From: Dyella nitratireducens
GTDB taxonomy: Bacteria; Pseudomonadota; Gammaproteobacteria; Xanthomonadales; Rhodanobacteraceae
DNA: 64,000 bases
Reading direction: 5' to 3'
Assembly (NCBI RefSeq): GCF_014642835.1
Contig: NZ_BMJA01000001.1
Coordinates: 62,001 to 126,000 of the forward strand
In this document: in pieces, positions 36,230-44,286 of the stretch
Layout of the letters: each line of letters begins with the position of its first letter
Position numbering within the stretch: position 1 is the stretch's first letter
Program-made: the position numbers and the translations under genes
Notes under the pieces: generated by a model
The model's database searches: none
The model's input: only the letters and a program-made list of their open reading frames with translations
What the model was told of the DNA's origin: nothing

Positions 36230-36517
36230 ATGCTGGAAATTCGTACTTCAGCGTTGTTCAACTCTTGGTTTGAATCACTTGATTTGGTCGCGCGCGGCCG
36301 AATCCAGTCCCGGCTCAGAAAGGCGTCGTTCGGGAACTTCGGTGATTGCAAACCTGTAGGAGGCGGGGTCTCCGAGATGCGTGAGCACTTTGGGCCCGGT
36401 TACCGGATGTACTACAAACAAGTGGAAGGCGCCGTAATTTTCTTTCTCGCCGGAGGTGACAAGGCCACGCAAACCAAAGACATCGCGCAGGCTGTCAGGT
36501 TGGCAAAAGAGCTTTAA
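36230..36517 (+). CDS. RelE/ParE-superfamily type II toxin (HigB/addiction-module killer type)
   Basis: Small basic protein of 95 residues, the length usual for the phage-derived Gp49-like/HigB branch. Order of secondary structure follows the RelE fold: LEIRTSALFNSWFESL helix, RIQSRLRKASFGNFGDCKPV, then VSEMREHFGPGYRMYYKQV and FFLAGGDKATQTKDIAQAVR. The conserved R-x-x-x-GPGYR block and K in GGDKATQ are typical of this branch of mRNA interferases. The toxin gene precedes the antitoxin (HigBA order), a palindrome lies in the promoter, and a strong terminator ends the unit. AAGG precedes the ATG. Confidence 0.87.
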   Translation: MLEIRTSALFNSWFESLDLVARGRIQSRLRKASFGNFGDCKPVGGGVSEMREHFGPGYRMYYKQVEGAVIFFLAGGDKATQTKDIAQAVRLAKEL

Positions 36518-36603
36518 CACGAGAGTGGCGCGTGCAACACAATGCATGCGCCACTCCTACCTTCGAAGCGTATAACCGCAACAACTACGCTTTGGTGACC
36601 AGA

Positions 36604-36972
36604 ATGTCAGACATCAAATATACAACCTTCGATTTCTCTCGGTACTTAGACAACCCAAAGACAATAGCCAGTTACTTAGAAGCCATTCTGGAAGAAAAAG
36701 ACGCTGGCCTATTGGCCGCTGCTCTTGGTGACATAGCAAAAGCTCGCGGTATGACGGAAATTGCAAATGCCAGCGGGCTAACACGTGAAGCACTATACAA
36801 AGCATTGAAAGCAGACTCCTCACCTCGTTTTGACACAATCACACGCGTACTTGACGCGTTTAATTTGGAATTGAAGATCAGTGTCAAGAAGGGTCAACAA
36901 CAAACAAAAGGAAAAGCCACACGCAAGGAGGCGACCCATACTCGCACTAAATCCACTGCCGCGACTCGTTAA
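36604..36972 (+). CDS. HTH antitoxin of the addiction module (HigA-like)
   Basis: Protein of 122 residues from the ATG at 36604; the frame is open to 36532, but that start gives an N-terminal extension without similarity. It opens TTFDFSRYLDNPKTIASYLE, then AALGDIAKARGMTEIANASG, LTREALYKALKADSSPRFDT, the helix-turn-helix typical of 'putative addiction module antidote' proteins. It ends in a Lys/Thr-rich tail (GQQQTKGKATRKEATHTRTK) that may be disordered and protease-sensitive. It should bind the toxin and the promoter palindrome. Confidence 0.85.
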   Translation: MSDIKYTTFDFSRYLDNPKTIASYLEAILEEKDAGLLAAALGDIAKARGMTEIANASGLTREALYKALKADSSPRFDTITRVLDAFNLELKISVKKGQQQTKGKATRKEATHTRTKSTAATR

Positions 36973-36988
36973 AACCTTATTGGTGACT

Positions 36989-37021
36989 AAAGCCCCCGGG
37001 TGGTCCGCCCGGGGGGTTTTA
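36989..37021 (+). terminator. Intrinsic terminator after the toxin-antitoxin pair
   Basis: CCCCCGGG-tggtccg-CCCGGGGGG followed by TTTTA forms a strong GC-rich hairpin with a T tract. It separates the pair from the convergent second small-protein gene. Confidence 0.85.
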
Positions 37022-37024
37022 CGC

Positions 37025-37339
37025 CTATCTGCCTCGCTCGGCTTCCAATAGCCCGTCGCCATATCGGCGAAGAAAGTACAACGCAGCGCGCAGGCCTTCC
37101 ACTTGCGTGGGGCTGAGCGGCCATGGGGCGGGATCAGGCGGCTGTTGCTTCGTTCGACTTGAGGCTTCGCTACATCTCAAGAGGTTGCGAATCACACCCA
37201 TGGCCAGTGACGTACCGGCGATGCGCATGAGCGAGGTGTACTGGCTCGCGTCTTCAGGGCTCAGGGGAAGCTTGGATTCGTGGATGAGCCAGAAGGGCTC
37301 GGATGGAAGTCCGCGTGTTGTGTGGGGCGTCAGGATCAT
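37025..37339 (-). CDS. Small protein of the duplicated XRE-linked cassette, copy 2
   Basis: Paralogue of 35063-35377 with the same length (104 aa), the same GGAG ribosome site and the same order of motifs (PSEPFWLIHESKLP, LMRIAGTSLAMGVIRNLLR, LSPTQVEGLRAALYFLRRYG). Conservation is highest at the C-terminal half, and the DNA upstream of the start is also similar (ATATGAGGGG, ATCGAGGGGAAT). The pair has diverged by roughly a quarter of residues, so the duplication is not recent. Function unknown. It starts just after the terminator of the toxin-antitoxin unit. Confidence 0.65.
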   Translation of the reverse strand: MILTPHTTRGLPSEPFWLIHESKLPLSPEDASQYTSLMRIAGTSLAMGVIRNLLRCSEASSRTKQQPPDPAPWPLSPTQVEGLRAALYFLRRYGDGLLEAERGR

Positions 37340-37613
37340 GATCAGTGCTCCAATATGAGGGGTCCATCGAGGGGAATTGCTTAGACGACATACGCAGGGT
37401 TTTCCGGGTGGGCAGCCTTGTTGCCATCGATGTTCAAACACGGGTTTCTGCTTGCCGAATAGTGGATGTTCTGCTCCTGTCCGATACGGGCTTTTCAGAA
37501 AGATAGACGCACCGCGACTGACAGATCGACATAAAATATAACAACATGAAATAGAACAAGATGGAGTAATCCATGTTGTTGTTTAGCGTAGCTTCATTAC
37601 TGGAGCGCGTTAC

Positions 37614-37913
37614 ATGCCTAAGGGGAAGTCCATCCATTCCAAGGAGTACCCGGTTTTCCTGCAGCTACTGGTTGAAATCAGGCAGGAGGCGGATCTCACC
37701 CAAACCAAGCTGGCCCAAAAAACGGGGCTATCCCAGCCATATGTGTCGGCTGTAGAAAGGGGAGTCTTGAGATTGGACACCTTGCAACTCAGAACGTGGC
37801 TGCATGGGTGCGACTCTGACCTCGGTACCTTTGGAACCGAGCTGGAAAGGCGTCTGAAAGCGTTTGGGCGCGGGTCCGAAGGGATGAAGGCTCGACGCGG
37901 CAAAAAGACTTGA
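37614..37913 (+). CDS. XRE-family helix-turn-helix protein, copy 2
   Basis: HTH protein of 99 residues. The domain lies at about residues 17-70: LLVEIRQEADLTQTKLAQKT, GLSQPYVSAVERGVLRLDTL. A basic tail follows (RRLKAFGRGSEGMKARRGKK). It is divergent from 37025-37339, as in copy 1, but this HTH is less similar to its partner in copy 1 than the small proteins are to each other. GGAG lies 10 bases upstream of the ATG. A possible 53-residue gene follows 36 bp downstream. Confidence 0.8.
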   Translation: MPKGKSIHSKEYPVFLQLLVEIRQEADLTQTKLAQKTGLSQPYVSAVERGVLRLDTLQLRTWLHGCDSDLGTFGTELERRLKAFGRGSEGMKARRGKKT

Positions 37914-37949
37914 GGGACAGATCAGCTTATAGTTGACGTCGAACTCTCC

Positions 37950-38111
37950 GTGAAGGAGCTGACCTATCTTCTGCTGTCGCTGCGGAAATACGAGCAGGCA
38001 CTCCTAGAACAAGAAAGCGAACACATGGAAGACGCCGCTACCGATCTCATCTTCGTTCGATCTCCGTTATCGAAATTGAAGGCCGCAAAGGAAGGAGTCG
38101 GCGGGAGCTAA
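37950..38111 (+). CDS. Possible small protein after the XRE gene
   Basis: A frame from GTG 37950 encodes 53 residues with a clean helical, charged composition: VKELTYLLLSLRKYEQALLE, then QESEHMEDAATDLIFVRSP. It is open in frame up to the preceding TGA region, so a non-ATG start further up is also possible. No clear ribosome site; translational coupling to the XRE gene could serve. Family unknown. The rest of the gap to 38437 shows a short repeat (38109) and nothing else I can name. Confidence 0.4.
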   Translation: MKELTYLLLSLRKYEQALLEQESEHMEDAATDLIFVRSPLSKLKAAKEGVGGS

Positions 38112-38150
38112 CAAGCGTTAATTACCTCCACCCCTCCCTTCTGAGCGGGA
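38109..38150 (+). repeat. Short dispersed repeat, copy 1
   Basis: TAACAAGCGTTAATTACCTC and the following C/T-rich bases to about TTCTGAGCGGGA are shared with 39709-39749 (about 34 of 41 bases). It starts at the stop codon of the 53-residue frame. Nature unknown. Confidence 0.5.
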
Positions 38151-38443
38151 GGCATTTACTTCATCACATTTTCTTCACGCGCCTGAGCGTCAGATTTCGC
38201 GATCGCGGCCCAGACCTCATTCATGTGGCAACGATCTTGGATTCCGGCCCAAGTAATGGCCGGACGCGCAACAGGGGGCTGTGAGCGTGAGAGGCATACT
38301 ATTGATGTTTGCTGATGCTTTGGTGGGCTCACCGGAAGCAGATTGTTATTACCCCTGATTCGTGGCTTGGACAAAACAGGAACAGAACAAAGGAGTTCTG
38401 ACCCTTTGTTCCATTCGTGGCGTAGCTAACGAAGGGGATGGCA

Positions 38444-39373
38444 ATGCTAATGGAAAGAGCGGCGGTAATCGCCGCATGCGTCGGCCTGTGCGGATGCGCG
38501 GGCATTCAGGGATATCCTGACAGATCTTTCACCGCCAATGATGATCTCGCTGCTCTGAAGCAGTACCAGTCCTCGGCAGCCCTTGCCAAATACGACGCCA
38601 CGTCGAACAGCAATGGCGAGCGAGAGCAATGGCGAAATGAAGTTCTTGAAGCACGTATTCAAGACATCAACCTGCACTTCGATGACTTTCAGCAATCCCT
38701 GTATAAACAGGGGATTGGATTTGGCGTGGGAACGGATTGGCTGGTTCTTGGATTGACAGGTTATGGCGCTTTGGCGACCAAGGGCGTGTCAAACGCATTG
38801 TCCGCTGCCGCCGCAGGCGTGACAGGTGCGCGCTCCAGCTACGACAAGGAGGCGCTTTACAGTAAGACGCTGATCGTCTTGATGGGGCAGATGGTTGCGC
38901 AGCGCCAGTCAGTCCTGGTAATCATTCGAAACGGCGAGAAGCTGGATGCTTCTTCATATCCGCTTACGCGAGGACTGGCGGATATTGATGCTTACTACAA
39001 CGCGGGAACAATCCCGGGTGCGCTTATGGCTGTTTCCGCCAACTCAGGCGCACAAGCCAAGCAGGCGCAAATCGACCTGGCGAAACTAAATGGAGTACCG
39101 CAAGTAGCGCCAGAGGATCCGTCAGTTCAGGTCGAAAAGAATTCGATCAAGAACTGCATCTCAAAGCTTGACGAGCCGACCGCGACCAAAATTGTTGATT
39201 CCACGGACTTCATCAAGCTTGAAGCCGATCTCAACTTTGCCGTCCCATCGAATGACGCATCCGGCACGCCGTATACAGCGGTAGAAAAGATTCTTTACCT
39301 CGAATCCGCGACAAAATCAGCTGACCAAGTCGACACAATAAAATCGCTCGCCCATTGCGCTGGGAGTAATTGA
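38444..39373 (+). CDS. Lipoprotein of unknown function
   Basis: Protein of about 309 residues. The ATG at 38444 lies six bases after GAAGGGG; an ATG two codons earlier (38438) is possible. The N-terminus AAVIAACVGLCGCAGIQG is a lipoprotein signal with a lipobox, so the protein should be anchored by Cys. A helical part follows (LHFDDFQQSLYKQGIGFGVG, then SYDKEALYSKTLIVLMGQMV) with one Gly/Ala-rich stretch that could touch a membrane (ALATKGVSNALSAAAAGV). I do not recognise the family. It forms a unit with the next gene (one base between) and lies upstream of the TerY-P genes on the same strand. Confidence 0.7.
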   Translation: MLMERAAVIAACVGLCGCAGIQGYPDRSFTANDDLAALKQYQSSAALAKYDATSNSNGEREQWRNEVLEARIQDINLHFDDFQQSLYKQGIGFGVGTDWLVLGLTGYGALATKGVSNALSAAAAGVTGARSSYDKEALYSKTLIVLMGQMVAQRQSVLVIIRNGEKLDASSYPLTRGLADIDAYYNAGTIPGALMAVSANSGAQAKQAQIDLAKLNGVPQVAPEDPSVQVEKNSIKNCISKLDEPTATKIVDSTDFIKLEADLNFAVPSNDASGTPYTAVEKILYLESATKSADQVDTIKSLAHCAGSN

Positions 39374-39374
39374 T

Positions 39375-39665
39375 ATGGCGACTGCCAATTTTTCGACAGC
39401 AGGCACCCTGAGTCTTGCCGACTTACAGCAGGTTGTTCAGGACAAGGAGCAAGATATTGGTCCGATAACAACAATCAGCTTTCTCGACGCGAATACGATG
39501 CTGACTTTCCAGTTTGGAAGCAGTCCTGACGCGATGCATCTAATTTCACTACGGCTTTACGCGGATCACCCAGCGCAGCAATCCGGCATGACACTGGTCT
39601 GCGCGGGGACCTGTCTTGTCGGTGGTGCGCAACAAAAAGTTGCAGCCTATCGGCGTACGCCTTAA
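39375..39665 (+). CDS. Small protein co-transcribed with the lipoprotein
   Basis: Protein of 96 residues starting two bases after the lipoprotein stop. No signal peptide is seen. Segments: LSLADLQQVVQDKEQDIGPI, FLDANTMLTFQFGSSPDAMH, GMTLVCAGTCLVGGAQQKV. The pair of cysteines in the last part could form a disulfide. I know no relatives. The tight spacing implies joint function with the lipoprotein. Confidence 0.6.
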   Translation: MATANFSTAGTLSLADLQQVVQDKEQDIGPITTISFLDANTMLTFQFGSSPDAMHLISLRLYADHPAQQSGMTLVCAGTCLVGGAQQKVAAYRRTP

Positions 39666-39708
39666 GGGGCCTCATTCATATGGGTCGGACGGAGTCAACA
39701 TTTCTGGG

Positions 39709-39749
39709 TTAACAAGCTTTAATTACCTCCGTCTCCTTTCTGCGCGACA
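39709..39749 (+). repeat. Short dispersed repeat, copy 2
   Basis: TAACAAGCTTTAATTACCTC followed by a C/T-rich stretch and TTTCTGCGCGACA is shared with 38109-38150. It lies 45 bp after the stop of the 96-residue protein gene and 63 bp before the TerY gene. The two copies flank the lipoprotein pair in direct orientation. Confidence 0.5.
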
Positions 39750-39811
39750 CTACACGCCTGCCCCACACCTAACGTCCTTTCAATCGCTTTCCTGGAATCA
39801 AAGGAATTCTC

Positions 39812-40471
39812 ATGACGGACCAGATTTACTTTCCAACCGACGGCTTTGCCGACAACCCCGAGCCCCGTTGCCCTTGCGTTTTGCTACTCGATGTTTCCGG
39901 CTCAATGAATGGCCGGCCCATTGCTGCTCTCAACGACGGCATTGTCCAGTTCAAAGACGAGCTGGCTGCCGACTCACTTGCCATGAAGCGGGTTGAGGTA
40001 GCCATCGTCACCTTCGGCCCGATCGATACCCCGGTTGATTTCACCACAGCCGCCTATTTTCAGCCGCCCCAGCTTCGCGCCCAGGGCGACACCCCCATGG
40101 GGGCTGCCATCCACACCGCTCTGGAGATGGTTGAGCGACGAAAAGCCGAGTACAAGGCCAATGGCATTGCCTATTACCGGCCCTGGATTTTTCTCATCAC
40201 CGACGGTGGGCCTACGGACCAGTGGAGCACTGCCGCGTCGGCCGTGCGGGCTGGTGAGGCCGACGGTAAGTTTGCTTTTTTTGCGGTGGGCGTTGAGAAC
40301 GCCAACATGGAAACTCTCGCGCAAATCAGCACCCGCACCCCCATCAAGCTCGACGGACTGAAGTTCCGTGAGCTGTTCCGCTGGCTTTCGGCCTCGATGC
40401 GCTCCGTCTCGCAATCCACTCCGGGCACCACCCTAGCCCTGCCCCCTCCTACGGGATGGGCGTCTGTGTGA
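39812..40471 (+). CDS. VWA-domain protein of a TerY-P triad (TerY/YegL-like)
   Basis: Single von Willebrand A domain, 219 residues, no signal peptide. The metal-binding MIDAS site shows DVSGSMNG (residues 27-34), the Thr of [11 protein letters not shown] and the Asp of [16 protein letters not shown] precedes the ATG. The next genes are a PP2C phosphatase (16-bp overlap) and a kinase, which is the TerY-phosphorylation triad described by comparative genomics, with E. coli yegL/yegK/yegI as a related set. In such sets the VWA protein is thought to be the substrate or scaffold controlled by the kinase and phosphatase. A role in phage or stress defence has been reported for such triads; here it is inferred. 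Confidence 0.9.
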   Translation: MTDQIYFPTDGFADNPEPRCPCVLLLDVSGSMNGRPIAALNDGIVQFKDELAADSLAMKRVEVAIVTFGPIDTPVDFTTAAYFQPPQLRAQGDTPMGAAIHTALEMVERRKAEYKANGIAYYRPWIFLITDGGPTDQWSTAASAVRAGEADGKFAFFAVGVENANMETLAQISTRTPIKLDGLKFRELFRWLSASMRSVSQSTPGTTLALPPPTGWASV

Positions 40472-41226
40472 GGTGGGAAACAGTAGGCGCGGCCGCTATC
40501 GGCACAGCACACCTTGAAACCAACACGCCCTGCCAGGATCGGGTATGGGCTGGGAGTATTGAACGGGACGGCGATAACCACCTCGTACTTACTGTGGCCG
40601 ACGGCGCTGGAAGTGCCGCCTGCGCAGAGAAAGGAGCCCAGACAGCGGTCGAGGCCGTTTGTGACTTTGTTCTCCAGTGCTCCGCAGACGACCTCAAGAC
40701 GATGGGCCCCTCGCTTGCCGATGGGCTCGTTGACGCCGTACGAGCCCGACTTCTTGCCCTAGCCGGGGAAGACGAACGTCCTCTGCGGGATTTTGCGTGC
40801 ACATTGCTCGTCGCCCTTTCCGGGCCGGACGGCACGTTTGTCCTTCAGATTGGTGATGGCGGCATTGTGCTCGACACCGGTAATGGCCCAGAGCTTGTCA
40901 TCATGCCTATGGGCGGAGAGTACGTAAATGTGACACGCTTTATCACGGACGACGATGCAACCCTGCACATGGAAACCCGATTGTTTGATGCGCCCATCGT
41001 ACGTGCCGCCGTGTTCTCCGACGGCTTGCAGCGCTTGGCGCTCGATTTATCTGCCGAGCGCCCTCACCCACCTTTTTTTCACTCTCTCTTTGGCGTGCTC
41101 GAGACGGTCAATGACGCGAACCGAGTCGACCTTACGCTTGCCCTTGAACGTTTCTTGGGAAGCGAACAGGTCAACGCCCGCACCGACGACGACAAAGCAA
41201 TGGCGCTGGCCCTGCTGAGGACGTAG
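40456..41226 (+). CDS. PP2C-type protein phosphatase of the TerY-P triad (PphC/YegK-like)
   Basis: Metal-dependent Ser/Thr phosphatase, 256 residues. Motifs in order: [11 protein letters not shown] (first Asp), [20 protein letters not shown] (DG metal ligand), [34 protein letters not shown] (SDG) and [12 protein letters not shown] (DDxx closing motif). The start at 40456 overlaps the VWA gene by 16 bp, consistent with coupled translation. The kinase gene follows three bases after the stop. It should reverse the phosphorylation done by that kinase. Confidence 0.92.
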   Translation: MGVCVRWETVGAAAIGTAHLETNTPCQDRVWAGSIERDGDNHLVLTVADGAGSAACAEKGAQTAVEAVCDFVLQCSADDLKTMGPSLADGLVDAVRARLLALAGEDERPLRDFACTLLVALSGPDGTFVLQIGDGGIVLDTGNGPELVIMPMGGEYVNVTRFITDDDATLHMETRLFDAPIVRAAVFSDGLQRLALDLSAERPHPPFFHSLFGVLETVNDANRVDLTLALERFLGSEQVNARTDDDKAMALALLRT

Positions 41227-41229
41227 GCC

Positions 41230-43173
41230 GTGGCAAAGACTTACTTTGACGGCACTGGGCGGAGGGTTTTGCTTGGCAAGGAATTGGGCCGGGGAGGCGA
41301 AGGCTCCGTGTTTGACGTTCAGGGTGAGGGCGAACTTGCGGCAAAGATCTATCACAGTGGGGTTGATGCACAAAAACAAGCCAAGCTGCGCCACATGGTG
41401 CAAAACCAGGACGCCCAGCTACTCAAGTACACGGCATGGCCCCAGCAAACCATCCACGCCTCCGCGAATGGGCCGGTAGTGGGCTTTCTCATGCGCAAGC
41501 TGCCGGACATGACTGCAGCACACATGATGTATGGCCCATCGTACCGAAAGCAGAACTTCCCCGAGCGGGGTTGGGATTTTCTGGTCTATTGCGCGCGGAA
41601 CGTGGCTGCCGCGTTCACCGTGCTCCATGTGCGTAGACATGTCCTGGGTGATATCAACCAGGGCAACGCCTACCTCAGCAGTAAAACAAGCGCGGCCGTA
41701 CTCATCGACGCCGACTCCTACCAGATTGACGGCAACGGTACGACCTATGACTGTGAGGTCGGCGTCTCCCACTTTACCCCACCCGAACTCCAGGGCATTT
41801 CATCGTTCCGAGGCGTGCGGCGCACGACCAACCATGATGGTTTTGGTCTCGCGCTGCTCATTTTCCACCTGCTCTTTGGCGGTCGACACCCCTTTGCAGG
41901 CATGCCACAGCGGGATGACGTGGGTGAGTCACTCGAAGACAACATCAAACAGTTCCGCTTCGCCTATTCGGCCACTGCAGCTCAGCGCCTGATAGCACCC
42001 CCACCCCTATCGATTCCGATTGGCGTCGTCCCCCATGAAATGGCGCAGATGTTTGAGGCCGCCTTCACTGAAAGTGGTGCGCGAGGACAGCGCCCGACAG
42101 CACGACAGTGGATGGACGCCCTCGACCGGTTGCGCGGCAACCTGCGAAAGTGCCAAGCCTCAACCAACCACACCTTCTCAAACCATCTCGCGGAGTGCCC
42201 GTGGTGCGCGCTACAGCGACAAGGCGTGCAGTATTTTGCTCCGGTGTTTCCCAAAGGCACAGCCTTCGCTGGGCCGGTGAGCATTGGTGAAATTTGGAAT
42301 GCCATCTTGGCGGTCCGTCCGCCTGCGGCTCCGCCCGTGCCTAAACCCGTCGTACAAAAGCCGACGCCACGCGTCCGTCCTGTAGGTTATGTGAGCAACC
42401 TGTCGCGCTGGGTGACCGCCGTCGTAGTGATTGCGTTCTACTTCATAATGCTTAGCGCTGCGCCAAAATCCGGGGGGCTCATCTTCTTGTTTTGCGTCGT
42501 CGCCCTTGGAGTGACGTATGGCCGTAGCCGGACAGCGAGCACTGCGATTTTGAACGAGCGGAAAGCCGCGCTAACCCGTGCCAAAAACGAACAGGCCGAT
42601 GCCATCGCAGCTTTTGAAGCCAATGTCGGACCGAGAAGCTTTGAGGCCAAGCGCAAACAGCTTAGCGCCCTCAAAGATGAGTTCAACCGACTTCCGGCCA
42701 CCGAAAGGAAGGCCTTGGACGACTTGCGCAAGACGGCCGAGGAGCGCCAGCTAAAAGCCTATCTGCAGACATTCTTTATCGAGACCGCTGCTCTTACCGG
42801 CATTGGCCCAGCCAAGCGGGCGTCACTTTCGAGTTTTGGCATCGAAACGGCAGCCGATGTGGAATGGTTGAAAGTGCGAGGCATTAAGGGCTTTGGCGAC
42901 AAACTCACGGGCACGCTAGTCACTTGGCGCAATTACCATGAGGCCCGCTTCAAGTTTGACCCGGCCAAGGCCGTCACGGATCGTGATAGGGCAACTGTCC
43001 GCGCGGATCTTAACCAGCGAGCGTACGACATCAGTCGCCATCTTCAATTGGGTCTTCAGCAGTTAAAAGAGTTTGAAGCGTTCCAGACACAGCTCGCCGC
43101 CCGGCATACGCAGGCCATCCAAGCGGCTGCGCAGCGTGTCGCCCAGGCCGAAGCGGACATGTCGGTTCTATAA
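41230..43173 (+). CDS. Membrane-bound protein kinase with helix-hairpin-helix domain, TerY-P triad (YegI-like)
   Basis: Ser/Thr-type kinase, 647 residues, GTG start at 41230. The N-lobe has KELGRGGEGSVFDVQG and the Lys in LAAKIYHSG. The catalytic loop reads HVLGDINQGNAYL (HRD replaced by LGD), then VLIDADSYQ in place of DFG and FTPPELQG as the APE-like motif: degenerate but with all acidic residues. After about residue 330 there are a Pro-rich linker, two membrane helices (WVTAVVVIAFYFIML, GLIFLFCVVALGVTYG), a coiled coil (ALTRAKNEQADAIAAFEANV) and a helix-hairpin-helix (LTGIGPAKRASLSSFGIETA, VRGIKGFGDKLTG). The HhH suggests contact with DNA or a nucleic acid. Last gene of the triad. Confidence 0.9.
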   Translation: MAKTYFDGTGRRVLLGKELGRGGEGSVFDVQGEGELAAKIYHSGVDAQKQAKLRHMVQNQDAQLLKYTAWPQQTIHASANGPVVGFLMRKLPDMTAAHMMYGPSYRKQNFPERGWDFLVYCARNVAAAFTVLHVRRHVLGDINQGNAYLSSKTSAAVLIDADSYQIDGNGTTYDCEVGVSHFTPPELQGISSFRGVRRTTNHDGFGLALLIFHLLFGGRHPFAGMPQRDDVGESLEDNIKQFRFAYSATAAQRLIAPPPLSIPIGVVPHEMAQMFEAAFTESGARGQRPTARQWMDALDRLRGNLRKCQASTNHTFSNHLAECPWCALQRQGVQYFAPVFPKGTAFAGPVSIGEIWNAILAVRPPAAPPVPKPVVQKPTPRVRPVGYVSNLSRWVTAVVVIAFYFIMLSAAPKSGGLIFLFCVVALGVTYGRSRTASTAILNERKAALTRAKNEQADAIAAFEANVGPRSFEAKRKQLSALKDEFNRLPATERKALDDLRKTAEERQLKAYLQTFFIETAALTGIGPAKRASLSSFGIETAADVEWLKVRGIKGFGDKLTGTLVTWRNYHEARFKFDPAKAVTDRDRATVRADLNQRAYDISRHLQLGLQQLKEFEAFQTQLAARHTQAIQAAAQRVAQAEADMSVL

Positions 43174-43335
43174 GCGCAGCGCCTGTCAACCCTTCATCCC
43201 TGACTCAGGCTCGCCGTATTTTTAGTGAGACATTACTCATTGCGGCCTGTCAAAAAACGCACCATTCGTACCGGGGTACGTCTCATCTAACTGCCTCCGC
43301 CTCTCATCGGGCCGATTTTTGCCTCACGACGAACG

Positions 43336-43677
43336 TCATTTCAGTAAATGGTCAAAGCTCCCTTTTTTGAAGGAAGACTCGACGTAATAAATGGTCTTCT
43401 CATATATACCCATTTGCACATCATAAAACTCTGCTTCGTGCTTCTCGTCGTATTTCGGATGCTCATCATCATGATGACGAAATCTTAGTCTAGCCTTCTT
43501 CTTTTCGATAACCGCAAGATCGATAAGGTCACTGGCCTCCTCTTCGCTGAGAAAGATAGGAGGCTGAACATGCTCGTCGGGGAATGCCCCCATCAACGAT
43601 GTGTAGCCTTCCTTGTGAACAATTTCGGCTATCTCGTGGATTAGCTCGACTGGCATGAACACTTCTCTTTTAATCAT
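43336..43677 (-). CDS. Small protein of the AHH toxin locus
   Basis: Acidic and His-rich protein of 113 residues (RLRFRHHDDEHPKYDEKHEA, FPDEHVQPPIFLSEEEAS). No signal peptide; family not recognised. Two starts are possible (43677 and 43656), each with a Shine-Dalgarno-like AGGTGG or AGAG. It lies 38 bp after the Imm11-like gene on the same strand, so it could be a second immunity protein or a remnant partner. AT-richer than core genes. It is convergent with the kinase gene; the gap 43174-43335 has the palindrome GTACCGGGGTAC and nothing else clear. Confidence 0.55.
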   Translation of the reverse strand: MIKREVFMPVELIHEIAEIVHKEGYTSLMGAFPDEHVQPPIFLSEEEASDLIDLAVIEKKKARLRFRHHDDEHPKYDEKHEAEFYDVQMGIYEKTIYYVESSFKKGSFDHLLK

Positions 43678-43715
43678 GCGCTGGCCACCTTTTTCAGCAC
43701 ATCCGACCTGCGGCG

Positions 43716-44270
43716 TTAGTAGCCTCCAACCTGTTCGAAAGCCATCCCTGTGATGTCGGCTCGCTGGATCAAGCGCTCCAACTCGGCTTTCGCAGAGTCG
43801 TTCACATAGATTGACCCACGCATGAGTGGGTCAATGAAGACCACAGGTTCAATGGGAAGCTTGGACCCATCGAATACTGCTTTTGCAATGCTTCCTTCCG
43901 GGTACTTCTCTGAACGGCTTTCATCAACGCACGGCACAATTTGGGTGACGTTGTAGTAGTACTCAACGCCATCGTCCACCTCGATCTCCAAAACCTGCCC
44001 AAACTTCCGCAGGAAATCTCCTAGTGCATCGCGCACTTTACCGTTAAACACCAGACCCGGAGCCGTAAATGGGCTGACATCCGAACGCGGCTTTTGCTTT
44101 TTCTTGCCCTTCTCCACTTTGACGGTGAGTTTCGGCCGCTTCAGCCACTGGAGTTCAGAGCCGTCACCACCAAACTGCTTTTGGAAGTGTGGGTTTTGCA
44201 TGTCTTCTGCAGTCCGGACCAACGGTGCGACATCGTTCATCCGTGGGTGAGTGATTTCCCAAATCGTCAT
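43716..44270 (-). CDS. Imm11-family (DUF1629-type) immunity protein
   Basis: Cytosolic protein of 184 residues. The second half shows the Imm11 layout: GLVFNGKVRDALGDFLRKFG, then VEYYYNVTQIVPCVDESRSE, then LPIEPVVFIDPLMRGSIYVN and the end LIQRADITGMAFEQVGGY. Imm11 proteins protect against polymorphic toxins, often nucleases. It starts 16 bp after the stop of the AHH nuclease gene, so it is the likely cognate immunity protein. GAGAGG upstream of the ATG. Confidence 0.75.
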   Translation of the reverse strand: MTIWEITHPRMNDVAPLVRTAEDMQNPHFQKQFGGDGSELQWLKRPKLTVKVEKGKKKQKPRSDVSPFTAPGLVFNGKVRDALGDFLRKFGQVLEIEVDDGVEYYYNVTQIVPCVDESRSEKYPEGSIAKAVFDGSKLPIEPVVFIDPLMRGSIYVNDSAKAELERLIQRADITGMAFEQVGGY

Positions 44271-44286
44271 TACATAAACCTCTCAC

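Noticed and set aside
38156-38374. 72-codon minus-strand frame
   Set aside because: No ribosome site or similarity; probably chance.
38109-39749. Integron attC sites
   Set aside because: The shared TAACAAGC repeats first looked like attC ends, but no GTTRRRY core with paired inner arms could be built and no integrase is present.
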